A DNA stretch of 64,000 bases, taken from positions 620,001 through 684,000 of the forward strand of contig NZ_JAGTJJ010000001.1 of the NCBI RefSeq assembly GCF_028435365.1, in the 5' to 3' direction. The notes beneath the pieces were generated by a model. It had not been told where the DNA came from, ran no database searches, and saw only the letters and a program-made list of their open reading frames with translations. The position numbers were made by a program, and so were the translations under genes. Of this stretch, positions 50,704-60,490 are shown piece by piece. Origin of the DNA: Polyangium jinanense (GTDB lineage Bacteria; Myxococcota; Polyangia; Polyangiales; Polyangiaceae). The first letter of the stretch is position 1; each line of letters starts with the position of its first letter.

Positions 50704-52020
50704 TCAGTCGCGCTTCGAGGGCGGGTCGCCGAACGACCGCTGGAAGAGCTCCTCGATCGCCTGCTTGCCGTCGTCGGTCAGGTTCTGCGTGCCGATGCCA
50801 GCGAAGGCCTCGCTCTTGATCATCGGCAGCGTCGCCATCTCCCACGCCGTCCCGCTCCAGCGGAACCAGGTCCGCTTCTGCTGATCGAAGACGTAGAGCG
50901 GCTTCTTCCAGAGGCGCGCGAGCTCCGCGCCCCAGCCCGTGCCGCCGCGCACGGTGCCATCGTCCTGGATCTGGCCGACGACGAACACCTCGCGCGCCGC
51001 GTTGATCTGGTACCAGATCGTCTGCAGCACGTTGCGCACCAGCGGGATCTCGCTGAGCACGCGGCCGAGGCGCTTCGACACGTAGACCAGGCTGAAGTCG
51101 CCGCGGCGCAGGTCCGCCTCGCTCAGCACCTGCACGCCGCGCGTGCGCTCGCGCAGCGTGTGGCCCTCGAAGCTGTAGTTCGTCTCCGTGAGGCCCCAGC
51201 GCTCCGCACACGCGCCGAACGCCGCCTCCGCGCCCTTCGCGCCGCCCGAGTACAGGCGGAAGCGCTTGGCATCGCGCGGGCGCTCGGAGGCCGGCGGGAT
51301 GTCCGCGTCGATGATCCGCATCGTGTGCGGCTCGAGGCGGAGCGAGAGATCGGCGATCTCCTTGTTGTCGTGATCCTTCAACAGGCGCAGGCGCACGACG
51401 TCCTTCTCGGGGTCGAGGAAGACCACGACGCCGAGTTTGTCGAAGAACCGATCGACCGGCGCGGGCGCCGAGCCCGCCGTCGCCTCGCCGGCCTTCGTCG
51501 TCGTCGAGAGCCAGAGCTCGGCCGAGTGATCCCGCGCGAGCGCGCTCAGCGTGTCGATCATCGCCTCGGTCGCGTGCGCGCAGTCGAAGCCGTCGACGAT
51601 GATCACGTCCGGCGAGAAGTGCGCGATCTCGCGGGCGAACGCCACGGTGTCGACGAGCTTCTTCATCGACGACGACGCGCCCTCGGTCGTGTTCGCGTGA
51701 CCGAGGAGCGAGAAGATCAGCCGGTGACGCTCCAGATCGAGGCGCACGGACTCGGGCTCGGCGAGCTTCGTGTACGTGGCGATGTCGTGGAACAGCTCGT
51801 CGTAGTAAGCGCGCACGTGATCGACGGCGTGCTCCGTCGAGATGTGCAGCACGCGCCGGTCACGCAGCAGATCGTCCAGCGCGATCTGCACGAGGAGCGC
51901 CGTCTTGCCGACGCCCGCGCGCGAGAGAACGACGCCCACGTTCCCGCGGCCCAGGCCGCCGTGCATCGACTTCTCGAAGACCCGCATGGGGCTCCGCTCG
52001 TTGACCTCTTTGCGGTACAT
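50704..52020 (-). CDS. RecA/KaiC-type ATPase fused to SLOG-like domain
   Basis: 438 residues from ATG 52020 (GAGGG eight bases upstream; a GTG at 52032 would overlap fusA). The N-terminal half is a P-loop ATPase: LSRAGVGKTALLVQIALDD (Walker A) and DVIIVDGFD (Walker B), without recombination signature. The C-terminal half (from about residue 280) has YSGGAKGAEAAFGACAERWG, DFSLVYVSKRLGR, REVFVVGQIQDDGTVRGGTGW, ELARLWKKPLYVFDQ, a Rossmann-like layout similar to SLOG (YspA/DprA-like) nucleotide-sensing domains. It is translated downstream of fusA and overlaps its end region. No known function. Confidence 0.7.
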   Translation of the reverse strand: MYRKEVNERSPMRVFEKSMHGGLGRGNVGVVLSRAGVGKTALLVQIALDDLLRDRRVLHISTEHAVDHVRAYYDELFHDIATYTKLAEPESVRLDLERHRLIFSLLGHANTTEGASSSMKKLVDTVAFAREIAHFSPDVIIVDGFDCAHATEAMIDTLSALARDHSAELWLSTTTKAGEATAGSAPAPVDRFFDKLGVVVFLDPEKDVVRLRLLKDHDNKEIADLSLRLEPHTMRIIDADIPPASERPRDAKRFRLYSGGAKGAEAAFGACAERWGLTETNYSFEGHTLRERTRGVQVLSEADLRRGDFSLVYVSKRLGRVLSEIPLVRNVLQTIWYQINAAREVFVVGQIQDDGTVRGGTGWGAELARLWKKPLYVFDQQKRTWFRWSGTAWEMATLPMIKSEAFAGIGTQNLTDDGKQAIEELFQRSFGDPPSKRD

Positions 52021-52028
52021 CGGTGCCC

Positions 52029-54113
52029 TCACTTCCCCTTCTTCGCCTGCTCTTCTTTGTGCTTCTTGATGAGCTCCTCCGCGATCGCTCCGGGGACCGG
52101 AGCGTACCGGGAGAACTCCATGGTAAACTCAGCTTTGCCCTGCGTCGCGGAGCGAAGGATGGTCGAGAACCCGAACATCTCGGCGAGGGGGACCTCTGCC
52201 TCGACGCGGCAGAAGCCGTCCGACTCCGTCGTGCCGATGATGATGCCGCGGCGCTGCATCAGGATGCCGACGACGCCGCCCTGGAACTCGCTCGGGCTCT
52301 CGGCGGCCACCTTCATGAGCGGCTCGAGGATCTGCGGACCCGCCTTCGGGTAGGCCTCACGCCACGCGCCGCGCGCTGCCTCCTGGAACGCGATGTCCGA
52401 GGAGTCGACCGCGTGGGCCGCACCGTCGTTGATCGTCACGCGCACGCCCGTCACGGGCGCCTGCATGACGAGGCCCTTCGCGAGCATCGAGCGGAAGCCC
52501 TTGTCGCAGGAGGGGATGAACTCCTTCGGGATCGAGCCGCCCGTGATGTCGTCGACGAACTCGTACGCCTCGTCGCAGGGCTCCATGAAGCCCGCGACCT
52601 TGCCGTACTGACCCGAGCCGCCGGTCTGCTTCTTGTGCGTGTAGTTGAAATCGATCCTGCGCGTGATCGTCTCGCGGTACGCGACGCGCGGCGGGCTCGT
52701 CACCACCTCGGCCCCGTACTCGCGCTTCATGCGCTCGATGTACACGTCGAGGTGCAGCTCGCCCATGCCGTGGATGACCGTCTCGTTCGTCTCGGGATCG
52801 CTGCCCACGCGGAAGGTCGGGTCCTCCTTCGTGAAGCGCTTCAGCGCCTTCGACATGTTGACCTGCGCCTTGTTGTCCTTCGGCGTCACGGTCAACGAGA
52901 TGACCGAATCGGGCACGTGCATGCTCGTCATGGCCACGCTGAGCGTGCCGTCGGTGAACGTGTCACCCGAGTTGCAGTCGACGCCGAACATCGCGACGAT
53001 GTCGCCGGCGCCCGCGTTCTCGATGTCCTCCATCTCGTCGGCGTGCATGCGGACGAGGCGGCCGACCTTGTGGCGCTTGCCCGTGCGCGTGTTCGTGATC
53101 TCCTTGCCCTTCGAGATCGTGCCCTGGTAGACGCGCAGGTACGAGAGCTGGCCGAAGCGGCCGTCCTCGAGCTTGAACGCGAGCATGACGAGCGGTTTGT
53201 CCGCGTCGCTCTCGAGCGTGATCTTCGCCTCGTCCTTCTCCAGGTCGACGGCGTGGTTCGTGATGTCCGTCGGGCAGGGCAGGAACTTCGTGACCCCGTC
53301 GAGCAGGAGCTGCACGGCCTTGTTCTTGTAGGCCGAACCCATCATCACGGGCACGATCTTGAGGTTCACCGTGGCCGAGCGGACAGCCTTGTTGATGAGG
53401 TCCTCGGTGACCTTCTCCTCGAGCATCGCCTCGGTGAGCTCGTCGGAGAACATGCTCAGCGAGTCGAGCATCTCCTCGCGGCACTTCTGCGCCTCGGCCT
53501 GCATGCCGGCCGGAATGTCCGACTCGAGGATCTTCTCGCCGTTCGCGCCTTCGAACCGGAACGCCTTCATCTTGATCAGGTCGACGACGCCCTCGAACTT
53601 GTCCTCGAGGCCGATCGGGAGCTGCAAGAGCACCGGGTTCAGGTTGAGCTTCTCGCGGAGCTGGTCGCGCGCGCGGAGCGGGTTCGCGCCAGCGCGGTCA
53701 CACTTGTTGACGAACGCGATGCGCGGGACGCCGTAGCGGCGCATCTGGCGATCGACCGTGAGCGACTGCGACTGCACGCCTGCGACCGAGCAGAGCACCA
53801 GGATCGCGCCATCGAGCACGCGGAGCGAACGCTCGACTTCGATGGTGAAGTCGACGTGGCCGGGCGTGTCGATGATGTTGATCTGGGTGTTGCCCCAGGT
53901 GCAGTGCGTGGCCGCGGACTGGATGGTGATCCCGCGCTCGCGCTCGAGGTCCATCGAGTCCATCTTCGCGCCGACGCCGTCCTTGCCCTTCACGTCGTGA
54001 ATGGCGTGGATCCTCTTCGTGTAGAAGAGGATGCGCTCGGTCAGCGTGGTCTTCCCCGAGTCGATGTGGGCGCTGATTCCTATGTTCCTGAGCCTGGACA
54101 GATCGCTGATCAC
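52029..54113 (-). CDS. fusA: elongation factor G, translocation-specialised type
   Basis: 694 residues from GTG 54113 (AGGAG upstream). All five EF-G domains present. The P-loop is [18 protein letters not shown], with Ser where typical bacterial EF-G has Ala-Gly; this is the feature of spdEFG1/mitochondrial EF-G1-type factors that translocate but do not recycle. Switch regions [11 protein letters not shown] and [14 protein letters not shown], and domain IV motif [12 protein letters not shown] are clear. Another EF-G for recycling would be expected elsewhere. Upstream (54114-54237) is the promoter region. Confidence 0.93.
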   Translation of the reverse strand: MISDLSRLRNIGISAHIDSGKTTLTERILFYTKRIHAIHDVKGKDGVGAKMDSMDLERERGITIQSAATHCTWGNTQINIIDTPGHVDFTIEVERSLRVLDGAILVLCSVAGVQSQSLTVDRQMRRYGVPRIAFVNKCDRAGANPLRARDQLREKLNLNPVLLQLPIGLEDKFEGVVDLIKMKAFRFEGANGEKILESDIPAGMQAEAQKCREEMLDSLSMFSDELTEAMLEEKVTEDLINKAVRSATVNLKIVPVMMGSAYKNKAVQLLLDGVTKFLPCPTDITNHAVDLEKDEAKITLESDADKPLVMLAFKLEDGRFGQLSYLRVYQGTISKGKEITNTRTGKRHKVGRLVRMHADEMEDIENAGAGDIVAMFGVDCNSGDTFTDGTLSVAMTSMHVPDSVISLTVTPKDNKAQVNMSKALKRFTKEDPTFRVGSDPETNETVIHGMGELHLDVYIERMKREYGAEVVTSPPRVAYRETITRRIDFNYTHKKQTGGSGQYGKVAGFMEPCDEAYEFVDDITGGSIPKEFIPSCDKGFRSMLAKGLVMQAPVTGVRVTINDGAAHAVDSSDIAFQEAARGAWREAYPKAGPQILEPLMKVAAESPSEFQGGVVGILMQRRGIIIGTTESDGFCRVEAEVPLAEMFGFSTILRSATQGKAEFTMEFSRYAPVPGAIAEELIKKHKEEQAKKGK

Positions 54114-54182
54114 GAAGAGGACTCCTGCCGCCTACCGGGGGAGGGCGGCTCTCGGCAAAAAACGCGGCGCGCTATAATCGGT

Positions 54183-54224
54183 AGCCGGCGGTCACGCCAG
54201 AGGAAAGTGGACTGGCGTGCCGGC
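54183..54224. repeat. inverted repeat between fusA and the acyltransferase gene
   Basis: CACGCCAG (54193-54200) pairs with CTGGCGTG (54212-54219), extended outwards by AGCCGG / CCGGCT with a bulge. Probably the acyltransferase transcript end, upstream of the fusA start region. Confidence 0.45.
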
Positions 54225-54237
54225 TGACACCGTCTCG

Positions 54238-55404
54238 TCACGCCGGTGAGGGACGAGTTTCCCTTCTTTTCTGGCTCGCCCACCGCATCGAAGGGCGCTC
54301 GACGAGCACCCACGATGCGTAGCCCACGATCACCGAGGCGACCAGCGCGAACGACGCGGTCCGCGCGAGGTTCTTCCAAGTTGGCGGCGCCGAGGGTTCG
54401 AGATCCGAGAGCCCGAGCGCGAGCTGATGAAAGAGAAACACCCCGTAGCTCACGATTCCAACGAAGGCGAGCGGGCGCGGCGCGACGATCACGAGCGCGC
54501 GGCCGCGGCAGAGGACCGCCGAAAGAACGAGCGCCGCCGTCACGAGCGAGAGCAGCGCATACGGCGCGCCGCCGCCCGGTTCGAGGTAATGAAGCCCCTC
54601 GAGCCGGAACGCGATCACGAGCGCGGGCACGCACGCGGCGAGCGCATACGGCGCGCATGCGGCCGCGCGCTCGGATCGTGAAAGCGTGACGAACGCCCGC
54701 GCCGCGAGCGCGCCGAGCACGAACTGATCGAGCCGGCTCGGGATCCACCGCCGCTGCGTCGCTTCGAGCAGCCCCGTGTGGATCCCCGGTTCGAGCACGA
54801 TCGCGTGGAGCAGCATGCGCACGAGCCAGCTTGCGATCACGATCCCCGCGCCGATCCAGAGCGCGCGCCGGCCCTCCTTGAGGACGAGGGGCGCGAGCCA
54901 CGGAAAGACCAAATAAAAGCACGCCTCCGTGGTGAGCGACCACGTCGCCCCGATGATCACGATCCCGCCTGGCGACACATATCCTTGGAGCACCAACAGA
55001 TGCGCGGCGAGCGAGGCGGCGAACGAGGGCGCGCCGAGCACGCCGCGATGAAAGGCGAGCGTCACCACGAGCGCGACCCAGTACGCGGGCAGGATGCGCG
55101 CCGCGCGCCGGAGCAAGAAGTCGCGCGGGGTTTGTCCTCCAGAACGGATCCACGAGAGCCCGAGCGAAAAGCCCGAGAGCACGAAGAAGAGATCGACGCC
55201 CCACCACGCGTGGTGGAGCACCGTCAGGATCCACGGCACGAGCGGCGCCGGCGCGCGCGCCTCCACCGCGCCGCGCACGAGCGGGAGGAATCGATCGCCG
55301 AGGTGCTGGACGAAGACGGCGAGGATCGCCACGCCGCGCAGCGCGTCGAGCTGCGGCAAGGACGGGCCCGCGCTCGGCGCCGGCCTCTCGAGGGTGAGGG
55401 GCAT
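54238..55404 (-). CDS. OafA/YrhL-type membrane acyltransferase
   Basis: 388 residues, about ten membrane helices. Acyltransferase-3 signature at the start (QLDALRGVAILAVFVQHLG) and FFVLSGFSLGL, plus RRAARILPAYW. These enzymes acetylate or acylate cell-surface sugars or antibiotics. The C-terminal stretch ASWVLVERPSMRW is the typical end. Starts 15 bases after the Tudor-like lipoprotein gene, so likely cotranscribed. Confidence 0.87.
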   Translation of the reverse strand: MPLTLERPAPSAGPSLPQLDALRGVAILAVFVQHLGDRFLPLVRGAVEARAPAPLVPWILTVLHHAWWGVDLFFVLSGFSLGLSWIRSGGQTPRDFLLRRAARILPAYWVALVVTLAFHRGVLGAPSFAASLAAHLLVLQGYVSPGGIVIIGATWSLTTEACFYLVFPWLAPLVLKEGRRALWIGAGIVIASWLVRMLLHAIVLEPGIHTGLLEATQRRWIPSRLDQFVLGALAARAFVTLSRSERAAACAPYALAACVPALVIAFRLEGLHYLEPGGGAPYALLSLVTAALVLSAVLCRGRALVIVAPRPLAFVGIVSYGVFLFHQLALGLSDLEPSAPPTWKNLARTASFALVASVIVGYASWVLVERPSMRWASQKRRETRPSPA

Positions 55405-55419
55405 GCGGGCAAACCCGCG

Positions 55420-55884
55420 CTAGCGAGGCTGGATGCGGGCGAGGCCCACGGTGTCGTCCCACTCGTCGCCGTAGCCCTCGAAGTGGATGCGGTAACGCTC
55501 CTGCCCCACGATGCCGACGATCACGGCCGGGTACATCGTGCCGTGCCACTCGACGCGCACGCGATCGCCGATCTTGTAGATGTTCGTCTGTGCCGCGGCG
55601 AGCGCCTTCGCGCGCACCTTCTGCGGCGGCTCGGGGTGCACGATCGTGCCCTCGGCCAAACCCCTCACGCGTTCGCGCGGCACGACCTCGTCCCAGATCG
55701 CGTCGTACCCCTCGTAGTGGACCTTGAACTTCGTCGGCCCCTGGGTCTCGAGGATGACCGCCGGGTAGACGTTCTGTTCCCACTCGACGAGAATTTTATC
55801 TCCCACGGCATAACGCGTCTTGCAGCCCGACGAGAGGGCGGCCAGAAGCGCGAGGGAGAGCACCGAGGACCGAACGAAAGCCAT
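55420..55884 (-). CDS. lipoprotein with two Tudor-knot/chromo-like repeats
   Basis: 154 residues from ATG 55884. Signal ends in lipobox ALSSGC. Two related modules of about 50 residues: YAVGDKILVEWEQNVYPAV, FKVHYEGYDAIWDEVVPRERV and YKIGDRVRVEWHGTMYPAV, YRIHFEGYGDEWDDTVGLARI. The order G-D-x-V..EW....Y.A.I..V....Y.I.Y.GY...WDE is that of Tudor-knot (MRG/agenet-type) folds in chromatin proteins. An outer-membrane lipoprotein made of two such folds is unusual. Function unknown; polymer or RNA-like ligand binding possible. Confidence 0.75.
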   Translation of the reverse strand: MAFVRSSVLSLALLAALSSGCKTRYAVGDKILVEWEQNVYPAVILETQGPTKFKVHYEGYDAIWDEVVPRERVRGLAEGTIVHPEPPQKVRAKALAAAQTNIYKIGDRVRVEWHGTMYPAVIVGIVGQERYRIHFEGYGDEWDDTVGLARIQPR

Positions 55885-56056
55885 GACGCGGAGTTCGAGC
55901 GTCCGAGAGACGCCTCCGGCGGCGTAGATACTCCCGAGGAGCAAGGCTTTCAAGCGCGTGGACCTGTGCGTCACCAAGGTACGCTGGCGCTATATCTTCT
56001 CTGACTGCGATAACGCCCCCTCCGAGGGAGGCGCATCACACGTCACGAGGTCGCCG

Positions 56057-57235
56057 ATGGCACGCTTGAATCTCCTCGATCCCCAGGTCCGTGCGAACCC
56101 GTACCCGTACTACGCCGAGCTCCGCCGCGCGGCGCCGGTCTCGGTCATCGACCCGGGCGAGATATGGGCGATCAGCCGGTACGACGACGTCGTGTCCGTC
56201 CTGAAGAACCCCGCTGTCTTCTCGTCGCAAGGCCTCCGCGCGGCGACCGAGCAGCCCTGGGCCGGGTACAACCCGCTCACCGACTCGCTGGTCCTGCTCG
56301 ACCCGCCGCGACACACGGCCATCCGCTCGCTCGTCAACCACGCGTTCACCTTGCGCGTCCTGCCACGCGTCGAGCCGCTCGCCCGCAAGGTCGCCCGCGC
56401 GTTCGCCGAGCGCGCGAGCCGTGGCCTCGAGGTCGACATCTGCGACGATCTCGCCACGACCTTGCCCGCGCAGGTCATCGGCAACCTGCTCGGCCTGGAC
56501 GACGCGTGCGACAAGTTTCGCACCTGGTCGGAGACCATCGTGGCCATCAGCCCCGGGACACCCGAGGCTTTGCGCCCGAGCATCGTCGCTTCCATCGCGG
56601 AGCTCGGGCAGTACCTCGAGGAGGTCTTCGAGGACCGCAGGCGCGCGCGGCGTGACGATCTCGCGAGTGATCTGCTCGACGCAGAGATCGACGGGCGTCG
56701 CCTCGACCAAGCGGAACTGATGAGCTTCATGTTCGTCCTGTTCGTCGCCGGCTTCGAGACGACGACACACCTCCTCGTGAATTCGCTGCGCATCCTCGCC
56801 GAGCGCCCCGAGTTGCTCGCGCGCCTGCGCGAAGCACCGTCCGTGATCCCGCACTTCGTGGAGGAGGCGCTGCGCTTCGACCCCTCCGTACACGTGACGC
56901 TGCGTGTCGCGACCCGAGACACCGAGATCGCGGGGGTTCCCCTGCCCGCAGGCGCCGTCGTCGCGGCGCTCCTCGCCTCGGCGAACCGCGACGAGACGCG
57001 ATACGAGCACGCGGATCGATTCGACGTCGACCGGGATCGGAAGCCGAGTGTGGCGTTCGGGCACGGCATCCATTTCTGCCTCGGCGCCCCGCTCGCCCGC
57101 GCCGAGACTCGCATCGCGTTCGAAGAGCTCGTGCCTCGGGTCGGGGCGATCCACGTGACCCAGGAGCCCACGTGGAATTGCGGGCTCACGGTCCGGGGCG
57201 TCACGAGCTGCCGCATGCGGTTCGAGCCGCTCTGA
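56057..57235 (+). CDS. cytochrome P450
   Basis: 392 residues, soluble bacterial type. GAGG lies seven bases before the ATG. Helix I motif AGFETTTH (231-238, acid-alcohol pair replaced by ET), ExxR at E270-R273, and the heme loop FGHGIHFCLG with Cys341. It needs redox partners encoded elsewhere. Substrate unknown; similar enzymes work in secondary metabolism or steroid/terpene turnover. Divergent from the Tudor-like lipoprotein. Confidence 0.9.
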   Translation: MARLNLLDPQVRANPYPYYAELRRAAPVSVIDPGEIWAISRYDDVVSVLKNPAVFSSQGLRAATEQPWAGYNPLTDSLVLLDPPRHTAIRSLVNHAFTLRVLPRVEPLARKVARAFAERASRGLEVDICDDLATTLPAQVIGNLLGLDDACDKFRTWSETIVAISPGTPEALRPSIVASIAELGQYLEEVFEDRRRARRDDLASDLLDAEIDGRRLDQAELMSFMFVLFVAGFETTTHLLVNSLRILAERPELLARLREAPSVIPHFVEEALRFDPSVHVTLRVATRDTEIAGVPLPAGAVVAALLASANRDETRYEHADRFDVDRDRKPSVAFGHGIHFCLGAPLARAETRIAFEELVPRVGAIHVTQEPTWNCGLTVRGVTSCRMRFEPL

Positions 57236-57302
57236 GCGCGGCCCACGCCGCGGCAAGGTCGGGTGGGATCGGGCTTCGTTCTGCGCTACCCTCGGCCGCG
57301 TC

Positions 57303-58181
57303 GTGAGGTCCGGCGAACGTTTTGTCGAAGGGGCGAGGGCGTGGGGCGCGCGAGCCGTCAGGCTTGGCCTCGGGGCCCTCGTCGTGGCGTGCGCGCCGAA
57401 CCTCACCACGACCGGCGGCGCGGGCGGCGAGGGCGGCGACGGCAGCGGAGGCACGGGCGGGAGCGGGGGCGCCGGCGGCGGCGGTGGGAGCGGCGGCGTG
57501 ATCGTCTGCCCCCAGGCGCCGAACACGCCGACGATGGTGCCCGTGGCGTCCCCGTCCGGGAACTATTGCATCGACAGCACCGAGGTCACGAACAGCCAGT
57601 ATGCGGCCTGGCTCTCCTCGGCCAACGCGAATGAAGAGAAGCAGACCCCCGAATGCGCCTTCAACACGAGCTTCGTGCCCAATGGAATGACGCCACCCGC
57701 GAACGATCGCCCCGTCGCGTTCGTCGATTGGTGCGATGCCTACGCCTTCTGCAAATCGCACGGAAAGCGGCTCTGCGGGAAGATCGGCGGCGGGCCGGTC
57801 CCGTATTTCGAGATCAACAATGCTGCCGTGAGCCAGTGGCACAACGCTTGTAGCCGCTCCGGCGAGTTCGTCTTTCCCTACGGCAACACGTACAACCCGG
57901 CCGCATGCAATGGCCACGATGCAATGGTCGGCAGCTCCCACGAGGCCGGGACGCAGCTCTCCTGCGAGGGCGGATTGCCGGGCCTCTTCGACATGAGCGG
58001 CAACGTCTGGGAGTGGGAGGACGTCTGCGACGGGTCGACGGGGGAGAACGACACGTGTCGCCGGCGCGGCGGCGGATACGAAAGCATCACCTCGGACCTC
58101 GATTGCCCGACGGCTGGCGGCGGGGCGCGCAATGCCTCGAACGAGACCACCGGATTCCGTTGCTGTGTGGATGTTCCATGA
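57303..58181 (+). CDS. formylglycine-generating-enzyme-like lipoprotein
   Basis: 292 residues from GTG. Lipobox VVAC. After a Gly-rich linker, an FGE-sulfatase (SUMF1) domain: DSTEVTNSQYAAWLSSAN, VDWCDAYAFCKSHGKRLCGK, LPGLFDMSGNVWEWEDVC, ending NASNETTGFRCC. The active-site Cys pair of true FGE is not evident, so it is probably a non-catalytic, C-type-lectin-fold binding protein. Stop overlaps the kinase gene by four bases; such lipoproteins often accompany kinases in this phylum. Confidence 0.82.
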   Translation: MRSGERFVEGARAWGARAVRLGLGALVVACAPNLTTTGGAGGEGGDGSGGTGGSGGAGGGGGSGGVIVCPQAPNTPTMVPVASPSGNYCIDSTEVTNSQYAAWLSSANANEEKQTPECAFNTSFVPNGMTPPANDRPVAFVDWCDAYAFCKSHGKRLCGKIGGGPVPYFEINNAAVSQWHNACSRSGEFVFPYGNTYNPAACNGHDAMVGSSHEAGTQLSCEGGLPGLFDMSGNVWEWEDVCDGSTGENDTCRRRGGGYESITSDLDCPTAGGGARNASNETTGFRCCVDVP

Positions 58182-59812
58182 AAGAACTCGCTCCCGGCTC
58201 GATCATCGACAGGAAGTACGCCCTCGAAAAACCCCTCGGGGAGGGTGGCATGGGCGTCGTCTGGCTCGCGCGCGACGTGCACACCGAGGTGCCCGTCGTC
58301 GTGAAGGCCATCCGCACCGAATACGCGCATCGCAAGGATTTCCGGGACCGCATCCTCGCCGAGGGCCGCGCGCTCGCCCGGATCGACCACCCGAACGTGG
58401 TGCGCCTCAATGCCGTCGTCTCCGACGAGGACGGGCTCTGCCTCGTCATGCAGTTCATCGAGGGCGAGACCCTCGAAGATCGCATCGCGCGCTACGCGAA
58501 ATCGGGCACGCCGCTCTCCGTCGCCGAGGCGCTCGCGCTCTTCCGCCCCATCGTGCAGGGCGTCGCCGCGGCCCACACCGAGGGCATCATCCACCGCGAC
58601 TTGAAGCCCGCGAACGTGCTCATCCGCGGCAAGGACGGCATCGTCAAGGTCACGGATTTCGGCATCGCCAAGGAGGAGAGCGACGCGCAGAAGGGCAAGG
58701 GAAACACCGAGGGCGTCATCGGCTCGGTGCTCTACATGTCGCCCGAGCAATGCACCGGCAAGAAGGACCTCGACAAACGGGTCGACGTCTATTCGCTCGG
58801 CATCGTGCTGTACGAGCTGCTCGTCGGGCAGGTCCCGTTCGACGGCGAGAGCCATTACATGATCATGACGTCGCACGTGAGGGAGCCGCTGCCGAAGATC
58901 CGCGCGCGGCGGCCGGACGTGCCCGCCTGGCTCGAGGCCGTCGCCGAGCGCTGCGCCGAAAAACGTCGTGAGGATCGGTTCGGCTCGTGCGAGGAGATCC
59001 TCGCGGCGCTCGACATGCAGGGCCAGGGGTTGTCCGGCCGCACCGCGCCCGCCGCGCCGCTCCACCTGACCACGCCGGCGGCGCCGCTCTACGCGAACGT
59101 CACGGCGCCGCCGGGTGTCCCGCAGACCGCGGAGGCTTCGGTGGTCACGGCACCCGGGAACGAACCGACCTCGAAGCGTGGGCTCGCCGTGGCGCTCACC
59201 GTGGGGATCGCGGCCCTCGCTGGGCTCGGTATCTCCTATTCGCTCGGCTTGTTCGGCGCGCCGAAGGACGATCGGCGCGCGGAGGCCAAGGGCCCGCCCG
59301 CGGTGGAGCCCGCTGCAAGCGCGGGAGCGCCCGCGAGCGCGGCGCCGAGCGTGGCCCCGAAAAACCCTCTGCTTGCGCTCGCCGGGCGCTGGCGGAGCGA
59401 GAGCGGCCGCGAATACGACGCGGTCCTCGTCGGCGACCGGCTCGAAATGCGGATCCGCGACGCCAAACCGTTTGCGGTCCAAGGATACGAGGAGGGCGAG
59501 GCCCGCTTCGTGCTCCGCGCTTTGCCCGGAAAAACCGAGGTCTTCGGCGTGGAGGATCGGCTGCGGCCGAACCCGCCGGCGGGGAACGAATACGACGTCG
59601 CGCTCGCCCGCTCGACCTGCATCGTCCCGTACACCGAGATCGGGGGCAAACCTCTCGAAGCGCGGCTCGACGGCGGGAAGCTGCGCGTCTCCATGGTGCA
59701 GACGCAGCCGCCGGTGGCGAGCTACACGCTCGCCGGCAAACGCGTCACGGGCTGCAAGAACCTCGCCACCGCGCCGCTCACGCCCCTTGAAAGCGTGCTC
59801 GGCCGGCCCTGA
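58178..59812 (+). CDS. membrane-anchored Ser/Thr protein kinase
   Basis: 544 residues, ATG overlapping the FGE-like gene stop. Hanks-type kinase: LGEGGMGVVW (Gly loop), VVVKAI (Lys), IIHRDLKPANVLI (HRD), VTDFGIAKE (DFG), MSPEQC (APE region) and DVYSLGIVLYELL. Then a Pro/Ala linker, a single membrane helix (GLAVALTVGIAALAGLGISYSLGLFG) and an extracytoplasmic C-terminal domain of about 180 residues with beta-rich LLALAGRWRSESGREYDAVLVGDRLEMRI. It probably senses an external or periplasmic signal, perhaps via the neighbouring lipoprotein. Confidence 0.92.
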   Translation: MKELAPGSIIDRKYALEKPLGEGGMGVVWLARDVHTEVPVVVKAIRTEYAHRKDFRDRILAEGRALARIDHPNVVRLNAVVSDEDGLCLVMQFIEGETLEDRIARYAKSGTPLSVAEALALFRPIVQGVAAAHTEGIIHRDLKPANVLIRGKDGIVKVTDFGIAKEESDAQKGKGNTEGVIGSVLYMSPEQCTGKKDLDKRVDVYSLGIVLYELLVGQVPFDGESHYMIMTSHVREPLPKIRARRPDVPAWLEAVAERCAEKRREDRFGSCEEILAALDMQGQGLSGRTAPAAPLHLTTPAAPLYANVTAPPGVPQTAEASVVTAPGNEPTSKRGLAVALTVGIAALAGLGISYSLGLFGAPKDDRRAEAKGPPAVEPAASAGAPASAAPSVAPKNPLLALAGRWRSESGREYDAVLVGDRLEMRIRDAKPFAVQGYEEGEARFVLRALPGKTEVFGVEDRLRPNPPAGNEYDVALARSTCIVPYTEIGGKPLEARLDGGKLRVSMVQTQPPVASYTLAGKRVTGCKNLATAPLTPLESVLGRP

Positions 59813-59829
59813 TCCGGGAGGCTCGAACC

Positions 59830-60486
59830 GTGTCCCTCAGGCTCACGCTCCACGCGCACACGCCCTACGCGCTCCAGCCCTCCTCGATCCAATTTCGATT
59901 GCAAATCGAGAACCATGGCCCGACGCCGGTCCGGGGCGAGAAGCCGGACGGGATGAGCCTGCTCACGACGGACGAACGAGGCCAGTGGCTCAACTTCCTT
60001 CCGCGTGCTCCGTGGCCCTACCCGCCCGAGGAAATCGAGATTCCCCCCGGCGGCGTCCACGAAATGATCGTCTCCTCCTCCGCGTGCGGGAGCATGCGCG
60101 ACGTCGGCCTGTACCGCGCTCAATGCCGCTGGGGCGGCGCGGAGAGCAACGTCGTCGAATATCGTGTCCTCGGCGACCGGAAATCGTATGTGGCGACGTT
60201 GCGGCCCGTCTCCGCAGGGGCGGTCGAGCTCACGCTCGACAATCGAGGCCCCAGGCCCATCGATTGGGGCGAGCCCTGCGACCCCGAGCAAGACGTGAGC
60301 TTCTGGCTCGACGGGAAGACGCGCATGAAGACCATGCTCACCGCGGGCGCCGATCTCGTGCGGATCGTGCCGGGCGCGCCGGCCGTGATTCGCATCGAAC
60401 TGCCTGAAGCCGAAAGCGGCCGGAACATCTCCGGCCGCTTTCAGCGCGAGCCCTTCGCCAGCGGCGATATCAAAATCGTCTTCTGA
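59830..60486 (+). CDS. hypothetical beta-rich protein in the kinase operon
   Basis: 218 residues from GTG, no signal peptide. Two immunoglobulin-like halves: RLQIENHGPTPVRGEKPDG, YRAQCRWGGAESNVVEYRVLG, and VELTLDNRGPRPIDWGEPC. May be a kinase-linked adhesin or target. 17 bases after the kinase. Confidence 0.55.
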   Translation: MSLRLTLHAHTPYALQPSSIQFRLQIENHGPTPVRGEKPDGMSLLTTDERGQWLNFLPRAPWPYPPEEIEIPPGGVHEMIVSSSACGSMRDVGLYRAQCRWGGAESNVVEYRVLGDRKSYVATLRPVSAGAVELTLDNRGPRPIDWGEPCDPEQDVSFWLDGKTRMKTMLTAGADLVRIVPGAPAVIRIELPEAESGRNISGRFQREPFASGDIKIVF

Positions 60487-60490
60487 AGGG

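Noticed and set aside
54173..54178. Perfect TATAAT on the plus strand
   Set aside because: No -35 at 16-18 bases, and it would read into the 3' end of a minus-strand gene.
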